6,887 bases of DNA, taken from Bacteroidota bacterium (GTDB lineage: Bacteria; Bacteroidota; Bacteroidia; Chitinophagales; Chitinophagaceae). The position numbers were made by a program, and so were the translations under genes. The stretch's first letter is position 1; the number at the start of each line of letters is the position of its first letter. The DNA lies in assembly GCA_023396345.1 (NCBI GenBank), contig JAEWWO010000320.1:1-6887 (forward strand), given 5' to 3'. The notes below the pieces were generated by a model. It had not been told where the DNA came from. It saw only the letters and a list, made by a program, of their open reading frames with translations, and did not search any database. Shown piece after piece: positions 6,248 through 6,887 of the stretch.

Positions 6248-6887
6248 ATGGATAATAAAAAGTATTGGCAAAGTTTTGGGGAGCTGAATAATTCCGACGC
6301 ATTTAAAAAATCGCAGGAGAATGAATTTCGCGAAGAATTACCTTTTGAAGATTCAAAAGGAATTCTGGATGCGCCAACGCCCCGCAGAGACTTTTTGAAA
6401 TATTTAGGTTTCAGCACGGCTGCCGCAGCTATTGCTGCAGGTTGTCAGGCTCCGGTTAATCATTTTGTTCCTTACACAAACAAACCCGAAAATATTAAAC
6501 CGGGTGAAGCAGAATATTACGCAACAACTTTTGTTCAGGATGGATATGCTGAAAGTGTAGTAGCAAAAGTGCGCGACGGACGTCCTATAAAAATTGAAGG
6601 AAACACATTGAGTCCTGTTACACATGGCGGTACATCTGCCAGAGCACAGGCATCCGTATTGGATTTATACAACACAGCACGTTTACGTTTTCCAACAATC
6701 AGCAACAGAGAAATTACGCTGGGGAAAATTGATGATACATTAAAAGCTGAAATGGCAGGACCTGCTGTAGTGCTTACCTCTACCATCGTTTCTCCTACTT
6801 CTCAGGAAGTTATTAATAATTTTATAGCCAAATATCCCGGAAGCCGTCATGTAACCTACGATGGTGTTTCTTACAGTGGTATGTTAC
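6248..6887 (+). CDS. actB: Alternative complex III subunit ActB, N-terminal part (cut at the window edge)
   Basis: The first 213 residues of ActB are in the window, starting at the ATG at 6248, 53 bases after actA; no Shine-Dalgarno sequence is visible. ActB is the large periplasmic ACIII subunit, related to molybdopterin oxidoreductases but lacking the cofactor; in known complexes its C-terminal domain carries iron-sulfur clusters that take electrons from quinol. A cytoplasmic acidic/basic leader (1-43) precedes a twin-arginine motif, PRRDFLK (45-51), a hydrophobic stretch (52-64) and a lipobox-like AAGC ending in Cys66. This suggests export by the Tat route with lipid attachment at Cys66. 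The region after about 85 (EYYATT, VRDGRPIKIEGN, ARAQASVLDLYN) is the typical start of the molybdopterin-oxidoreductase-like domain. Cys66 is the only cysteine so far, so the N-terminal 4Fe-4S site of catalytic family members is absent, as expected for ActB. No stop codon appears before the window ends. Confidence 0.92.
   Translation, partial: MDNKKYWQSFGELNNSDAFKKSQENEFREELPFEDSKGILDAPTPRRDFLKYLGFSTAAAAIAAGCQAPVNHFVPYTNKPENIKPGEAEYYATTFVQDGYAESVVAKVRDGRPIKIEGNTLSPVTHGGTSARAQASVLDLYNTARLRFPTISNREITLGKIDDTLKAEMAGPAVVLTSTIVSPTSQEVINNFIAKYPGSRHVTYDGVSYSGML

Noticed and set aside
5622..6786. Minus-strand open frames opposite actA and actB
   Set aside because: They lie antisense to clear haem-motif and Tat-signal coding sequence and look like random translation.

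Overview
The window looks like chromosomal core DNA from a member of the Bacteroidota. Four things support this: LpxC and FabZ are fused in one protein; several gene starts have a TAnnTTTG promoter box with almost no Shine-Dalgarno sequence; the PurN and short Psd proteins are of the type common in this phylum; and alternative complex III (ACIII) genes begin with a cytochrome carrying an extra N-terminal haem domain. Base composition is AT-rich, especially between genes. A Chitinophagia/Sphingobacteriia-type genome would fit, but the sequence alone does not fix the genus.

Left part (minus strand, read right to left): lpxD (2156-3193) and lpxC/fabZ (693-2093) form a lipid A synthesis unit. A hairpin plus T-run that overlaps the lpxC/fabZ stop codon closes it. 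Next on the same strand is the N-terminal 212 residues of an AraC-family regulator (1-636, cut by the window edge), which carries an unusual cysteine cluster. The lpxA gene that often follows lpxC/fabZ in this phylum is not present in the visible part.

Middle: psd (3352-4008, plus) is divergent from lpxD, so the 158-base gap between them should drive both lipid A acylation and phosphatidylethanolamine synthesis. psd meets purN (4010-4588, minus) tail to tail with one base between the stop codons.

Right part (plus strand): after a 349-base AT-rich non-coding stretch comes the start of an ACIII (quinol:cytochrome c oxidoreductase) operon. actA (4938-6194) encodes a six-haem membrane-anchored cytochrome. 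actB (6248 to the window end) encodes the N-terminal part of a twin-arginine-exported, probably lipid-anchored, molybdopterin-oxidoreductase-like subunit. The remaining ACIII and terminal oxidase genes would be expected beyond the right edge.

No mobile element, CRISPR array, tRNA, rRNA or clearly new system was seen. The points most worth a second look are the cysteine-rich AraC regulator, its placement directly behind a terminator in the lipid A unit, and the fused haem domain and topology of ActA.
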